64,000 bases of DNA from Proteus vulgaris (GCF_023100685.1 NZ_CP090064.1:4111501-4175500), one strand, 5' to 3'; positions 19,439-28,930 are shown, numbered from the stretch's first letter. Program-made: numbers and translations. The notes: generated by a model not told the origin, from the letters alone.

Positions 19439-20797
19439 ATGAGCATGTCATCACCAAATTCTGGATCACAGGGTTTGCTCCAACGCCTGTTTAAGCTACA
19501 AGAACACGGCACAAACGCTCGCACCGAACTGATTGCGGGTATCACAACTTTCTTAACGATGGTTTATATTATCTTCGTTAACCCTCAAATTCTTGCTGCT
19601 GCCAATATGGATATCAAAGCCGTCTTCGTGACGACCTGCTTAATTGCGGCTTTCGGCAGTATTTTAATGGGATTAGTGGCGAATTTACCTATTGCCGTTG
19701 CACCTGCGATGGGCTTAAACGCATTCTTTGCCTTCGTCGTCGTTGGTGCTATGGGTTACTCATGGGAAGTCGCTATGGGTGCGATCTTTTGGGGTGCAGT
19801 AGGGCTATTTTTACTGACCCTCTTTCGTATTCGCTACTGGATAATTGCCCATATTCCACTAAGTTTACGTGTTGGTATTACTAGCGGTATCGGTCTTTTT
19901 ATCGCCATGATGGGCTTAAAAAACTCCGGTATTATTATTCCTAATAATGACACTATCGTTACTATCGGTAATTTTGCTTCTCATAACGTATTATTAGGTG
20001 CATTAGGCTTTTTTATTATCGCTATTCTTGCTGCTCGTAATATTCATGCCGCCATTCTTATCTCAATTGTTATCACCACTGTAATTAGTCTTCTTTTAGG
20101 TGATGTTCAATATCAAGGTATCTTTGCTGTTCCTCCTTCTATCACCACCGTTGTTGGTAAAGTTGATATTATGGGAGCCTTAGATATCGGTCTTTCTGGC
20201 GTGATCTTTGCTTTTATGTTGGTGAACCTATTTGACTCTTCAGGCACATTAATTGGTGTTACTGATAAAGCAGGTTTAACTGATGACAAAGGTAAGTTTC
20301 CACGAATGAAACAAGCGTTATACGTCGATAGCTTAAGTTCTGTTGCAGGCTCTGCAATGGGAACATCTTCCGTAACCGCCTTTATCGAAAGTACTTCTGG
20401 TGTTTCTGTTGGTGGTCGCACAGGTTTAACTGCAGTTGTTGTGGGTATTCTGTTCTTACTCGCTATCTTCTTATCACCACTAGCAGGTATGGTACCAAGC
20501 TATGCGACAGCAGGTGCACTGATTTATGTGGGTGTATTAATGACATCCAGCCTTACACGCGTGAAATGGGATGATTTAACAGAATCCGTTCCTGCTTTTA
20601 TCACCGCAGTCATGATGCCATTTAGCTTCTCAATTACAGAAGGTATCGCACTAGGCTTTATTGCTTATTGTGTTATGAAAGTGGGTACTTTCCGCTGGAA
20701 AGAAATTAATCTATGTGTTGTGATTGTTTCACTGCTATTTATTTTAAAAATATTGCTGATTGATACTCATGTGATTGATTTGAATTCTTTATTCTAA
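19439..20797 (+). CDS. NCS2-family adenine/hypoxanthine permease (AdeP/AdeQ-like)
   Basis: 452-residue inner-membrane proton symporter for purine bases, AzgA-like branch of NCS2. The N-terminus (LFKLQEHGTNARTELIAGIT) and MVYIIFVNPQILAAANMD fit AdeP/AdeQ rather than GhxP. Substrate-site motifs are PAMGLNAFFAF, the long loop LIGVTDKAGLTDDKGKFPRM and AMGTSSVTAFIESTSGV. Starts possible at TTG 19433, ATG 19439 and ATG 19445; I chose 19439 given GGGATC about 10 bases upstream. The PurR box supports purine transport. Which purine it prefers is not decidable here. Confidence 0.92.
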   Translation: MSMSSPNSGSQGLLQRLFKLQEHGTNARTELIAGITTFLTMVYIIFVNPQILAAANMDIKAVFVTTCLIAAFGSILMGLVANLPIAVAPAMGLNAFFAFVVVGAMGYSWEVAMGAIFWGAVGLFLLTLFRIRYWIIAHIPLSLRVGITSGIGLFIAMMGLKNSGIIIPNNDTIVTIGNFASHNVLLGALGFFIIAILAARNIHAAILISIVITTVISLLLGDVQYQGIFAVPPSITTVVGKVDIMGALDIGLSGVIFAFMLVNLFDSSGTLIGVTDKAGLTDDKGKFPRMKQALYVDSLSSVAGSAMGTSSVTAFIESTSGVSVGGRTGLTAVVVGILFLLAIFLSPLAGMVPSYATAGALIYVGVLMTSSLTRVKWDDLTESVPAFITAVMMPFSFSITEGIALGFIAYCVMKVGTFRWKEINLCVVIVSLLFILKILLIDTHVIDLNSLF

Positions 20798-20830
20798 TAT
20801 TCAATAAATTAAGATCATCATGATACAGAT

Positions 20831-20861
20831 AAAACGGCACCAATAACGTGCCGTTTTTTAT
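20831..20861 (+). terminator. Terminator after the purine permease
   Basis: Stem AAAACGGCAC with GTGCCGTTTT, 7-base loop, followed by TTTTAT. Confidence 0.88.
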
Positions 20862-20877
20862 AAGAAAAGAGGTGATT

Positions 20878-21189
20878 ATGCACGTACTTTTACAAGTAGA
20901 TTTCCCTTATCATGGTCCTTTCGGAGATGAAATGACACAAGCTATGGATGCATTATCTGCATCAATCAATCAAGAGCCTGGCTTTATTTGGAAAATTTGG
21001 ACTGAAAATAAAGAAACCCAAAAAGCAGGTGGGATTTATCTTTTTGATTCAGAAGAAAATGCTCAAGCTTATTTAGAGAAACATAGCGCTCGGTTAAAAT
21101 CGTTTGGTATTCCAGAAATACGTGGTGATATTTTTGCAGTAAACCAAACTTTAAGCTTAAAAAATCAAGCCTATTTTTTGGCTAAGTAG
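20878..21189 (+). CDS. YdhR-like monooxygenase (dimeric alpha/beta barrel)
   Basis: 103-residue protein resembling the putative monooxygenase YdhR: starts MHVLLQVDFPYHGPFGDEM, followed by INQEPGFIWKIWTENKETQKAGGIYLFDSEENAQAYLEKH and an IRGDIFAVN strand. The fold is a ferredoxin-like dimeric barrel; the real substrate is unknown. The frame extends to 20848 through the terminator, so ATG 20878 with AAGAGGTG upstream is the start. A stem-loop follows the stop. Confidence 0.88.
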   Translation: MHVLLQVDFPYHGPFGDEMTQAMDALSASINQEPGFIWKIWTENKETQKAGGIYLFDSEENAQAYLEKHSARLKSFGIPEIRGDIFAVNQTLSLKNQAYFLAK

Positions 21190-21195
21190 CTAAAA

Positions 21196-21231
21196 GCACA
21201 AGTGTTATATGCCACTTGTGCCTTTCTATTT
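21196..21231. terminator. Terminator-like stem after the YdhR-like gene
   Basis: 9-bp perfect stem GCACAAGTG with CACTTGTGC; tail CTTTCTATTTT on plus and CTTTTAGC on minus. It may serve the converging GNAT/GT39 pair as well. Confidence 0.65.
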
Positions 21232-21238
21232 TCTGCAA

Positions 21239-21787
21239 TTACTCTGCTTTTGTGGGCAACAACAAACCAAAAACAATAGAATCAGAAACCTCATCACCCA
21301 CTATCCAACGCTGTTTAAGATATCCTTCCTGTTCAAAACCTAACTTCGCTAATAAAGCAGCTGATGCTTTATTATTCGGATGAATATCCGCTTCTAAACG
21401 ACGAACAGATAAATGTGTTTGTAGGTACGTGATAAACGCAACCATGGCTTCCTTCATGATCCCTTTCCCTTGATATGGTGTATCAAGGCAATACCCTATT
21501 TCGCCTCGTCGGGAGCTAGGATAATGATTAAAGAAAACACACATTCCCATTAGTGTATTTGTCTCTTTCTCTATGACCGCTAAGCGCAGATACTCTTTTC
21601 TTTCCATATGCGTAATATCTTGAATGATATCTTCTTGCGCTTCTTGCAGTGATTGCCAAGGAAGATGGCTCCAGTAGCGAGTGACTTCAGGTGAACTCAT
21701 AATATTAAACCAATTTTCAGCGTCTCCCATTTTAAAGGGACGTAAAATCAATCTTGGTGTTTCAACCTGAATATCAGCGTAACGCAT
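21239..21787 (-). CDS. RimJ/RimL-type GNAT acetyltransferase
   Basis: 182-residue acetyltransferase: TPRLILRPFKMGDAENWF start, acetyl-CoA loop PYQGKGIMKEAMVAFI (around residues 108-123), and NNKASAALLAKLGFEQEGYLKQ near the C-terminus, the typical N-acetyltransferase_3 layout. It begins two bases after the end of the membrane glycosyltransferase gene, so they are cotranscribed. The target (protein N-terminus, small molecule or sugar) is unknown. Confidence 0.88.
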   Translation of the reverse strand: MRYADIQVETPRLILRPFKMGDAENWFNIMSSPEVTRYWSHLPWQSLQEAQEDIIQDITHMERKEYLRLAVIEKETNTLMGMCVFFNHYPSSRRGEIGYCLDTPYQGKGIMKEAMVAFITYLQTHLSVRRLEADIHPNNKASAALLAKLGFEQEGYLKQRWIVGDEVSDSIVFGLLLPTKAE

Positions 21788-21789
21788 TT

Positions 21790-23262
21790 CTACTTTTCCT
21801 TATGAGTGCTTGGAGCCACAAATGCAATACAAACGGGCTCTGCAATAGCATTTGGCTCAGAACGAAACATTATCTCTTGAGTATCAACTATTTTTAAACT
21901 TGGCCAGTATTTTAATCCTTTATCAAAAGAGGCTTTTTCACAGTAATAGCCCACTTCGCTAATCAATACGACGCCTTTTTCTTCTAATTGTTGAAGCGTG
22001 ATATGCCGATTATAGATATTAGGTGGTTGCACATTTTCTTCTAATATCCAAGGCTGTGAAGATAGAGGCCTATCTTTACCATAAAAAGTTACCCATTCAT
22101 GCATATATTCACCACCCACATACGCTAACGGGGTGTGATAATGTTGATGCCAAGCTTGTTCAACCTCTTGCACAAATGTTTTGATACCAATAAATTTTTG
22201 ACCCGCATTACGCACATTAGCTGCTTGTACGACGGTATAGCCAGAAACAACCAACATGCCAAACACACCTAAACCGTACAATACACCACGCAATGAACGC
22301 TTAGGCATGACACTAATTGAACCCACAAAAAGTGCAGTCGCTATCGACATAAATGGCTGTAACCACTCCGTAATACGGCCACCTTCATGAAAGCTAAACC
22401 AAGTAAAAATAATTGCTAATGGGAATAACAAAATAAAATTCAATAATTGGCTATCTGGAGATGCAGACCAACTTAATCGACCACCATAAAGACGTAATAT
22501 TGCCCACATCAAGATAATAGGATAAAAAACCGTCAGTGCAGCACGCGTTGTACGCAAATTAAAACGGCTCTCTATTTGAGAATCAACCCATTTAAACGCG
22601 GCAAAGTCGGTTTGCCATAACCAAATAAAATTAGGGATAACAAAAGCAAACCAAATCGCAATCGCCAAATAAAAATAAGGTGAACGATAGCTCACTCGCA
22701 CTTTAGGGACAAATAGGCTTAATAAGAAGACAGAACCCATAAAAGCTAGTGATGAGTATTTCCCCATTGTGGCAATACCCATAACAATAGCAAAGCCAAT
22801 CCAATATTTTTGATTGTCATTGATTGCACAGAGGAAAAAATAAAGAGCCCAAGCCCAGCAACCGACTAGAATATAGTTATCGTTATAAGGGATAATATCG
22901 AAGTTAATAATGCCAGATAAATTAAGCCCTAACATGGCAAACCATGCAAGATTAGTGTTGCGTGTCAATTTATAAGCTAAATTCCAGACACCTAATAACC
23001 CAATGGCAATCACAATAAAGTGGATAAAATACCAATAAAAGCTAAAATCGACACCGCCATAAATAGCAGGTGATATTATAAAGCCAACAAACCAAGGATT
23101 TTTAGGGGAACCCCAACCTCCATTGGTGCCCCAATTGACCGCTTCTACGGCATCATAAGGCACCGTAGGGTCAAAAAGATAGCTGACTAAGATCCACAGT
23201 GCCGCATAGCCAATAACCCACCAATATACCGGTTTACGCAATTGCGCAGATGATAATGTCAT
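21790..23262 (-). CDS. GT39/ArnT-like membrane glycosyltransferase
   Basis: 490-residue polytopic protein with about ten membrane segments in the first 350 residues and a soluble C-terminal periplasmic domain, like the PMT/ArnT superfamily that transfers sugar from polyprenyl phosphate. An acidic motif after the first helix (DPTVPYDAVEAVNW) occupies the position of the usual DE/DD catalytic loop, and a second (IPYNDNYI) follows. No sugar-lipid synthesis genes are adjacent; only the GNAT gene is linked. Acceptor unknown. Confidence 0.75.
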   Translation of the reverse strand: MTLSSAQLRKPVYWWVIGYAALWILVSYLFDPTVPYDAVEAVNWGTNGGWGSPKNPWFVGFIISPAIYGGVDFSFYWYFIHFIVIAIGLLGVWNLAYKLTRNTNLAWFAMLGLNLSGIINFDIIPYNDNYILVGCWAWALYFFLCAINDNQKYWIGFAIVMGIATMGKYSSLAFMGSVFLLSLFVPKVRVSYRSPYFYLAIAIWFAFVIPNFIWLWQTDFAAFKWVDSQIESRFNLRTTRAALTVFYPIILMWAILRLYGGRLSWSASPDSQLLNFILLFPLAIIFTWFSFHEGGRITEWLQPFMSIATALFVGSISVMPKRSLRGVLYGLGVFGMLVVSGYTVVQAANVRNAGQKFIGIKTFVQEVEQAWHQHYHTPLAYVGGEYMHEWVTFYGKDRPLSSQPWILEENVQPPNIYNRHITLQQLEEKGVVLISEVGYYCEKASFDKGLKYWPSLKIVDTQEIMFRSEPNAIAEPVCIAFVAPSTHKEK

Positions 23263-23450
23263 AATAAATAGAAAGTTAAGTTGATAAATTTAATTTTGTT
23301 ATTAAAGAATGTCACAACACAGTAAAGTATAGTGAAATGAACCGCACATTGTACGTGAGCAAAAATTAAATTGTCTTAAATTTGCGCTTTTATTGAAAAT
23401 TTGTTTCTGATAGATTGCGCAACCAAGAAGATCACTACCGAGTTACCATT

Positions 23451-23948
23451 ATGAATATGATTAAAAGAAAGCCCGCAGCAAAAACACGTAAAAAAACACG
23501 TGAAGAGCTGAACGCGGAAGGACGTGAACGCAAACGTCAAAAGAAACACCGCGGCAATCCTGCTGGTAACCGTCAGCAGGAAATGGAAAATAAAAACCAA
23601 ACTAAAAATACAGCACCGAAAGATCCACGTATTGGTAGTAAAAAACCAATCCCTCTGATTGTCGGTGATGCACCTAAAGTGACGAAGAAAAAACCCGCGC
23701 CAGTCAAAGCAGAGCCGGTTCGTTTAACACCTGAACAAGAATTAGACTTGTTAGAAAACGATGCTCGTTTAGATGAATTACTGTCTCGCCTTGAAAATGG
23801 TGAAAAACTTAATGCTGAAGAACAGGCTTATACTGAGAAAACCCTTGATCGCATTGACGAATTAATGGTTGAACTTGGTATTGAGTTTGAAGATGATGAC
23901 GATGAAGAAAAAACTGAAGACATCATGCAATTACTGAAAGGTAAATAA
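23451..23948 (+). CDS. yihI: Der GTPase-activating protein YihI
   Basis: 165-residue highly charged protein that stimulates the GTPase Der (EngA) and so modulates 50S ribosome assembly. N-terminal half is basic and disordered ([34 protein letters not shown] region), C-terminal half acidic with the leucine-rich core [20 protein letters not shown] and an acidic tail ([13 protein letters not shown]). The start at ATG 23451 (MNMIKRKPA) is the family start; the upstream frame from 23415 has no good ribosome site. In E. coli it is next to hemN; here hemN is 21 kb away. Confidence 0.93.
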   Translation: MNMIKRKPAAKTRKKTREELNAEGRERKRQKKHRGNPAGNRQQEMENKNQTKNTAPKDPRIGSKKPIPLIVGDAPKVTKKKPAPVKAEPVRLTPEQELDLLENDARLDELLSRLENGEKLNAEEQAYTEKTLDRIDELMVELGIEFEDDDDEEKTEDIMQLLKGK

Positions 23949-23986
23949 TCAAAAGGCTAATCATTTTCTTTGATTATCTTACATCT

Positions 23987-24025
23987 AATGGATATCAATA
24001 AATTATTGATATCCATTAATTTTTA
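23987..24025 (+). terminator. Terminator of yihI
   Basis: 13-bp perfect inverted repeat (AATGGATATCAAT with ATTGATATCCATT), 4-base loop, then AATTTTTAT. Confidence 0.8.
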
Positions 24026-24189
24026 TATACGATCTATTTTTTCATATTTGATTTATGTTTGAAAATACCCTTTTCTTGTGATGACATAAACAAACCTATC
24101 AAGCTCAGATAACTCCGCCTATTCCTCTCTTATCATCCCTGATATTCTATTTTTCTATCTTTAATATAAATATACGAGTGATAAGAAAT

Positions 24190-25635
24190 ATGGATAACAG
24201 ACAGCAGTACTTAGATATCGCAGCCGGGCAAGGAGAAAAAGTGCCCTCTCGTATAGTGGCTTTTCCTGCACAGCCACTAAACTATGCACTTATTGAGCAA
24301 CGCCTAGAAGAGCAGACGGATTATACTGATGGTGAAATCAATTATCTGAGTGAAAATATTGATGATGGTTTTTTCTATCGTTGCCAACATGGCGATAATG
24401 AATTGCATTTTTTTGTCTGTCTTTACCCTAGAGATGAAGATTATGAAATACGCCCAATGTATTCAACAGATGAACTTACCCCGCAATTATTAGCGCACGC
24501 AAATGCCACAACTCAAGATTTATTATTAGAAACGCTATTTACTGAGGCGTTGCATCCCTTAGCAAGTTACCGCCATCAACTGAATTTTCTAAATATCATT
24601 GCTCCTGAAATGGTTTTGGCATTAGATGAATCAGCAGCAGGTAAAGCCTTATCACCAGAGTGGATCCGCTTTCAATTAGAAACCCCCGATCTCTATCCTG
24701 AAGTAGAAAGCTTATATGTTATTCATGCTGTCTATGACACAGAAAATGATCCACCAACCATGTTTTGGTTCCATACTCATGGGCTCGCACGCTGTGGCTT
24801 AACTGAAGTCGATTTAGTTATTCCAAGTATGCTTGAATCTTACTATGGTATCCCTGATCTCTTCCGCTGCTTTGTTAACAACAGTATTAATCATCGCCAA
24901 ATCGAATTTGGTGAACCAATGCTTTGTGGGCAAACATCATCAGGTTTAGAGTATCTTGTTGCCTTACCTTTTGAAGAAGGTATCCGCCATATTAATCAAT
25001 CAACACCTCTCGAAAACCTTAGATCTTTAGAAGAGATGCGTTACGACACTGAAGGCGCACCAAACGGCGTTTTCTTAGGTGATCTAGCCGATCGTGACGA
25101 GTATCACCAACACCCTTCATCTATGCTATTTAGAACCAATGAAGAAAATCCTGTTTTAGAAACCTTCTTTAAAGGTTATGAAGAGCAGCAAGCAATGATG
25201 CTACTACGTAGCAATGAAGAAACCTATGAAATGTCTGAAAAAGCCAAACGACGCTGGGAATACTTTGTTTCTATGTTTGATAACTACAATCAACCCCCCG
25301 TCGAAAAAAAGAACGGTTTTCTTTCGAAATTATTAGGTAAAGAAAAACCCGAAGAGACCGAAAATCCTTGGCAATTTATGATCAAATTCGGTATTCCTTA
25401 TGGTGAAGAGGAAGAAAAAGAGCTTGAACATATGTGGTTTGTGCCACAGTCTCGTGATGGTGACACTGTTTATGCCAAATTACTCAACGTGCCATTTTAT
25501 GTTAGAGAGATGCAAGAAGGTGAAATTTATCCCATCAATATAGATTTAATTACTGATTGGGTCGTTTCATTCGAAGATGATAGTTATACCCCTAACAATA
25601 TTTACCAGCTTTTTAGCCACCAGCAAACTCACTAA
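24190..25635 (+). CDS. DUF4026-like cytoplasmic protein of unknown function
   Basis: 481 residues, acidic, no signal peptide or membrane segment. The N-terminal 150 residues read as a DUF4026-type module (PAQPLNYALIEQRLEEQ, then HFFVCLYPRDEDYE). The middle has FWFHTHGLARCGLTEVDL, FGEPMLCGQTSSGLEYLV and LGDLADRDEYHQHPSSMLFR; the C-terminal part ends with an FxxDSYTPNNIY segment resembling DUF2314-like domains, which have been found in ImmSUFU-type and similar families. Start GTG 24178 is possible, but ATG 24190 (MDNRQQYLD) follows AAGAAAT closely. No partner gene; it stands alone between yihI and feo. I assign no function. Confidence 0.6.
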   Translation: MDNRQQYLDIAAGQGEKVPSRIVAFPAQPLNYALIEQRLEEQTDYTDGEINYLSENIDDGFFYRCQHGDNELHFFVCLYPRDEDYEIRPMYSTDELTPQLLAHANATTQDLLLETLFTEALHPLASYRHQLNFLNIIAPEMVLALDESAAGKALSPEWIRFQLETPDLYPEVESLYVIHAVYDTENDPPTMFWFHTHGLARCGLTEVDLVIPSMLESYYGIPDLFRCFVNNSINHRQIEFGEPMLCGQTSSGLEYLVALPFEEGIRHINQSTPLENLRSLEEMRYDTEGAPNGVFLGDLADRDEYHQHPSSMLFRTNEENPVLETFFKGYEEQQAMMLLRSNEETYEMSEKAKRRWEYFVSMFDNYNQPPVEKKNGFLSKLLGKEKPEETENPWQFMIKFGIPYGEEEEKELEHMWFVPQSRDGDTVYAKLLNVPFYVREMQEGEIYPINIDLITDWVVSFEDDSYTPNNIYQLFSHQQTH

Positions 25636-25662
25636 TTAGCTAACAATCTCACGCCCTTAATG

Positions 25663-25701
25663 CGGGTTTCTTATTTAATTATGATGAGAAACCCGTTTTT
25701 A
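25663..25701 (+). terminator. Terminator after the DUF4026-like gene
   Basis: 9-bp stem CGGGTTTCT with AGAAACCCG, 15-base loop, then TTTTTAAAT. Confidence 0.85.
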
Positions 25702-25858
25702 AATTTCAGTAAAATCTACTTTCATCTGGTGACCAGTTAATATTATTAATTGATTGTTATTTTGTTGCTACATTGACATCTCAACTCTTCACATTTTGTT
25801 TTTGTCTAGTAACAGATAGAGAAAACAGTCTGATTTCCTCCCAATATCTTTTCTCTGG

Positions 25859-25872
25859 TTGATTTAAATCAA
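25859..25872. promoter_or_regulatory. FNR site of feoABC
   Basis: TTGATTTAAATCAA is a perfect match to the FNR consensus TTGAT-N4-ATCAA. It is about 175 bp upstream of feoA, consistent with anaerobic activation of ferrous iron uptake. Confidence 0.88.
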
Positions 25873-25913
25873 GTGTGGATAAGTGTAGAGTAGGCTAAAT
25901 TATACCCAATAAA

Positions 25914-25932
25914 GATAATTATAATTCTCATT
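25914..25932. promoter_or_regulatory. Fur box of feoABC (upstream)
   Basis: GATAATTATAATTCTCATT matches 14 of 19 positions of the Fur consensus, downstream of the FNR site where it would cover the promoter. Confidence 0.7.
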
Positions 25933-25990
25933 AGCATTAAAAATATTTATTATAATTATCCTGACTCTTATTATGTGAATTTTTATATAC

Positions 25991-26009
25991 GTTAATAATT
26001 ATCAGTATC
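25991..26009. promoter_or_regulatory. Fur box of feoABC (downstream)
   Basis: Read on the minus strand, GATACTGATAATTATTAAC matches 16 of 19 positions of the Fur consensus. It ends about 40 bp before the feoA start. Confidence 0.65.
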
Positions 26010-26046
26010 ATTATTTTTTGTATCAATATTCGTGGAAGAACGATTT

Positions 26047-26283
26047 ATGTCACTGATCCCAAATCACAGTTATAAAATCTTGAGCTACTCACCTCAGATT
26101 AGCCCTGCATACAGGCAAAAATTATTATCTTTAGGTATGTTGCCTGGCGCTGTGTTTAACGTTATTCGTATCGCACCACTGGGTGATCCTATTCAAATAG
26201 AAACGCACCGAGTATCCCTCATTTTGAGAAAAAAAGATCTCGCACTTATCAACCTTAGCGAAGTGGTTCATAACGAAAAATAA
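26047..26283 (+). CDS. feoA: Ferrous iron transport protein FeoA
   Basis: 78-residue cytoplasmic SH3-like protein that supports FeoB. Motifs [16 protein letters not shown] and [25 protein letters not shown] are nearly those of E. coli FeoA. The ATG at 26047 is preferred over GTG 26032 because homology starts at [10 protein letters not shown] and ribosome site GGAAGA lies 12-17 bases upstream. It is first gene of feoABC, with FeoB 48 bp downstream. Confidence 0.95.
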   Translation: MSLIPNHSYKILSYSPQISPAYRQKLLSLGMLPGAVFNVIRIAPLGDPIQIETHRVSLILRKKDLALINLSEVVHNEK

Positions 26284-26331
26284 TCGTTATTTCTCATTCA
26301 ACCAGGCAAGACAACTATTGGCACCACTATT

Positions 26332-28659
26332 ATGACTCCTCTCACTATAGGCCTTATCGGCAACCCCAATGCTGGTAAAACAACACTTTTTAATCAGTTA
26401 ACAGGCTCTCGCCAGCGCGTAGGTAACTGGGCGGGTGTGACGGTCGAACGCAAAGTTGGTCGTTTCACAACGACAAATCATAAAATTGAGCTCGTCGATT
26501 TACCCGGCACTTACTCTTTAACGACAATCTCAGAACAGACATCACTTGATGAGCAAATTGCCTGTCATTTCATTTTAAGTAATGAAGCAGACATGCTGAT
26601 TAACGTTGTTGATGCCTCTAATCTTGAACGTAACCTTTATTTGACATTACAACTTCTTGAGTTAGGCATTCCCTGCATTGTGGCATTAAACATGCTCGAT
26701 ATTGCAGAACATCAAGATATGCAAATTGATATCAAAGCATTGTCTGAACAACTGGGTTGCCCTGTTATTCCAATGGTTTCAACTAAAGCATCGGGAATGG
26801 ATAAGCTCAAAGAAGCGATTGATACTTTCCCTGCTGAAAAGAAAAAACCACAAGAACTACTAACGTCTTACCCATTATGGTTACTTAATGAAGTCGAGGC
26901 ACTCGCTGAAAAAATTAATCATGATGAGTTTAATTTACAGCAACGCCGTTGGATGGCATTACAGTGTTTGGAAGGGGATATTTATACCCATCAACGTGCT
27001 CAAGTTACCACCGAAGATATCAAAGCAATTCGTCAGCGAATTCAAGATGAGCACAATAATGAACCAGAATTAGTCATTGCGGATGCCCGTTATCAAAATA
27101 TTGAGCGCATCTGTCATACTGTGATTAATATGGAATCTATTAAGCCAAACATCCTGACTCAAAATATCGATAAAGTGATATTAAACCGTTGGTTAGGTGT
27201 ACCTATCTTCCTGTTTGTCATGTATTTAATGTTCGTTTTGGCGATTAACATCGGTGGTGCATTACAACCTGCTTTTGAGGGAGGTTCTGAAGCCATCTTT
27301 ATCCATGGTATTCAATGGATTGGTGCAACTTTTAACTTCCCAGAATGGTTAACCATTTTCCTTGCACAAGGTGTCGGTGGTGGTATCAATACTGTTCTTC
27401 CACTCGTGCCACAAATCGGGATGATGTACCTCTTCTTATCCATCCTTGAAGATTCAGGTTATATGGCTCGCGCCGCATTTGTTATGGATAGATTGATGCA
27501 GGCTTTGGGTCTGCCGGGTAAATCATTCGTACCGCTGATTGTCGGCTTTGGTTGTAACGTGCCATCCATTATGGGTGCGCGCACCCTCGATGCTCCAAGA
27601 GAACGATTAATCACAGTATTAATGGCACCATTTATGTCTTGTGGTGCTCGTTTAGCTATCTTTGCGGTATTTGCGGCGGCCTTCTTCGGTAAAAACGGTG
27701 CCAGTGTTGTTTTCTCACTTTATCTTTTAGGTATTGTGGTTGCTATCCTCACAGGCTTACTGCTAAAACACACCATTATGCGCGGTGAAGCGTCACCTTT
27801 CGTGATGGAACTGCCTGTTTATCACATTCCTCACCTAAAAACGTTACTCATGCAAACATGGCAACGTCTAAAAGGTTTCGTGGTACGTGCAGGTAAAGTC
27901 ATCATTATTGCCAGTATGTTTATCGGTGCATTAAATAGCTTTACCTTCTCAGGTAAACCTGCCGATAACATCAATGACTCTGCTTTGGCATCGGTCAGTA
28001 AAGTGATCACTCCATTATTACAACCTATTGGTGTTCATAACGATAACTGGCAAGCAACGGTAGGCTTAGTAACAGGGGCGATGGCAAAAGAAGTGGTTGT
28101 GGGAACATTAAATACCCTTTATACCGCGGAAAGCATTGTGAACGAGCCTTTTGATCCTGAAGAATTCGATCTTTGGGGTGAAATTAGTGACGCCTTTGGT
28201 GAAACGTGGGATAGCTTAAAAGAGACCTTTACCCTAGCTGCACTTTCTAATCCAATTGAAGCAAGTAAAGGCGATGGTGAAATGGATACCGGCACTATGG
28301 GTACCATGGGGGCTAAATTTGGCTCTGGCATTGCTGCATACAGCTATTTAATCTTTGTTTTACTGTATGTCCCTTGTGTTTCAGTAATGGGTGCTATTGC
28401 TCGTGAAACAAGCCGTGGCTGGATGACCTTCTCTATTCTTTGGGGATTAAATATTGCTTACTCATTGTCAGCGCTGTTCTATCAAGTCGCAACCTTTAGT
28501 GAGCATCCGCAAAGTAGTGGCATAACCATTGCTGCCGTGGTGATCTTTAACTTAATTCTATTTATCTTGTTGCGTAATGCTCGTAGTCGTCTAACAATTA
28601 ACTTAAGCAATAAGCCTTCATTGGCTAAACAATGTTGTTCAAAAGGTAGTTGTCACTAA
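26332..28659 (+). CDS. feoB: Ferrous iron transporter FeoB
   Basis: Inner-membrane Fe(II) transporter with an N-terminal G domain. 775 residues: G1 GNPNAGKTTLFNQL, G3 LVDLPGTYSL, G4 ALNMLD, then helical regulatory domain, and two Gate repeats with many membrane helices (VPLIVGFGCNVPSIMGARTL; PFMSCGARLAIFAVFAAAFFG). The C-terminus ends in a cysteine-rich CCSKGSCH typical for enterobacterial FeoB. Start ATG 26332 gives the family N-terminus (MTPLTIGLIGNPNAGK). Confidence 0.98.
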   Translation: MTPLTIGLIGNPNAGKTTLFNQLTGSRQRVGNWAGVTVERKVGRFTTTNHKIELVDLPGTYSLTTISEQTSLDEQIACHFILSNEADMLINVVDASNLERNLYLTLQLLELGIPCIVALNMLDIAEHQDMQIDIKALSEQLGCPVIPMVSTKASGMDKLKEAIDTFPAEKKKPQELLTSYPLWLLNEVEALAEKINHDEFNLQQRRWMALQCLEGDIYTHQRAQVTTEDIKAIRQRIQDEHNNEPELVIADARYQNIERICHTVINMESIKPNILTQNIDKVILNRWLGVPIFLFVMYLMFVLAINIGGALQPAFEGGSEAIFIHGIQWIGATFNFPEWLTIFLAQGVGGGINTVLPLVPQIGMMYLFLSILEDSGYMARAAFVMDRLMQALGLPGKSFVPLIVGFGCNVPSIMGARTLDAPRERLITVLMAPFMSCGARLAIFAVFAAAFFGKNGASVVFSLYLLGIVVAILTGLLLKHTIMRGEASPFVMELPVYHIPHLKTLLMQTWQRLKGFVVRAGKVIIIASMFIGALNSFTFSGKPADNINDSALASVSKVITPLLQPIGVHNDNWQATVGLVTGAMAKEVVVGTLNTLYTAESIVNEPFDPEEFDLWGEISDAFGETWDSLKETFTLAALSNPIEASKGDGEMDTGTMGTMGAKFGSGIAAYSYLIFVLLYVPCVSVMGAIARETSRGWMTFSILWGLNIAYSLSALFYQVATFSEHPQSSGITIAAVVIFNLILFILLRNARSRLTINLSNKPSLAKQCCSKGSCH

Positions 28660-28678
28660 GTGACAAAGGAAAGTTCAG

Positions 28679-28909
28679 ATGGCCAGTTTGATAGAAGTAC
28701 GTGATTGTATCGCCCTTAATGGTCGAGCCGATGCCCGTCTTATCAGCCATCAACTCAATATGCCTGAACCGTTGGTGCAAGCAATGTTAGAGCGGCTCAC
28801 ATTGATGGGTAAACTTCAAGAAGTCGATGTTGAAGAGTGTCTTACGGGTAGCTGTAAAAGTTGCCCTGAAGCCACTGCCTGCCAGACAAAGCTTTATCAA
28901 TTAACCTAA
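28679..28909 (+). CDS. feoC: FeoC, Fe-S winged-helix regulator of FeoB
   Basis: 76-residue protein with a winged helix (SLIEVRDCIALNGRADARLISHQLN) and a cysteine cluster ECLTGSCKSCPEATAC, four cysteines that bind an oxygen-sensitive Fe-S cluster in family members. It protects FeoB from FtsH in Salmonella. 20 bp downstream of feoB, last gene of the operon; terminator follows. Confidence 0.95.
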   Translation: MASLIEVRDCIALNGRADARLISHQLNMPEPLVQAMLERLTLMGKLQEVDVEECLTGSCKSCPEATACQTKLYQLT

Positions 28910-28930
28910 CAAATTGATAAATGCCATTAT

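Larger units (their letters stand above)
25636..26046. other. feoABC leader and upstream intergenic region
   Basis: 410 bases without a gene. They hold the terminator of the preceding gene (25663-25700), a perfect FNR site (25859-25872) and two Fur-like boxes (25914-25932, 25991-26009), i.e. the feo control region. Confidence 0.8.
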
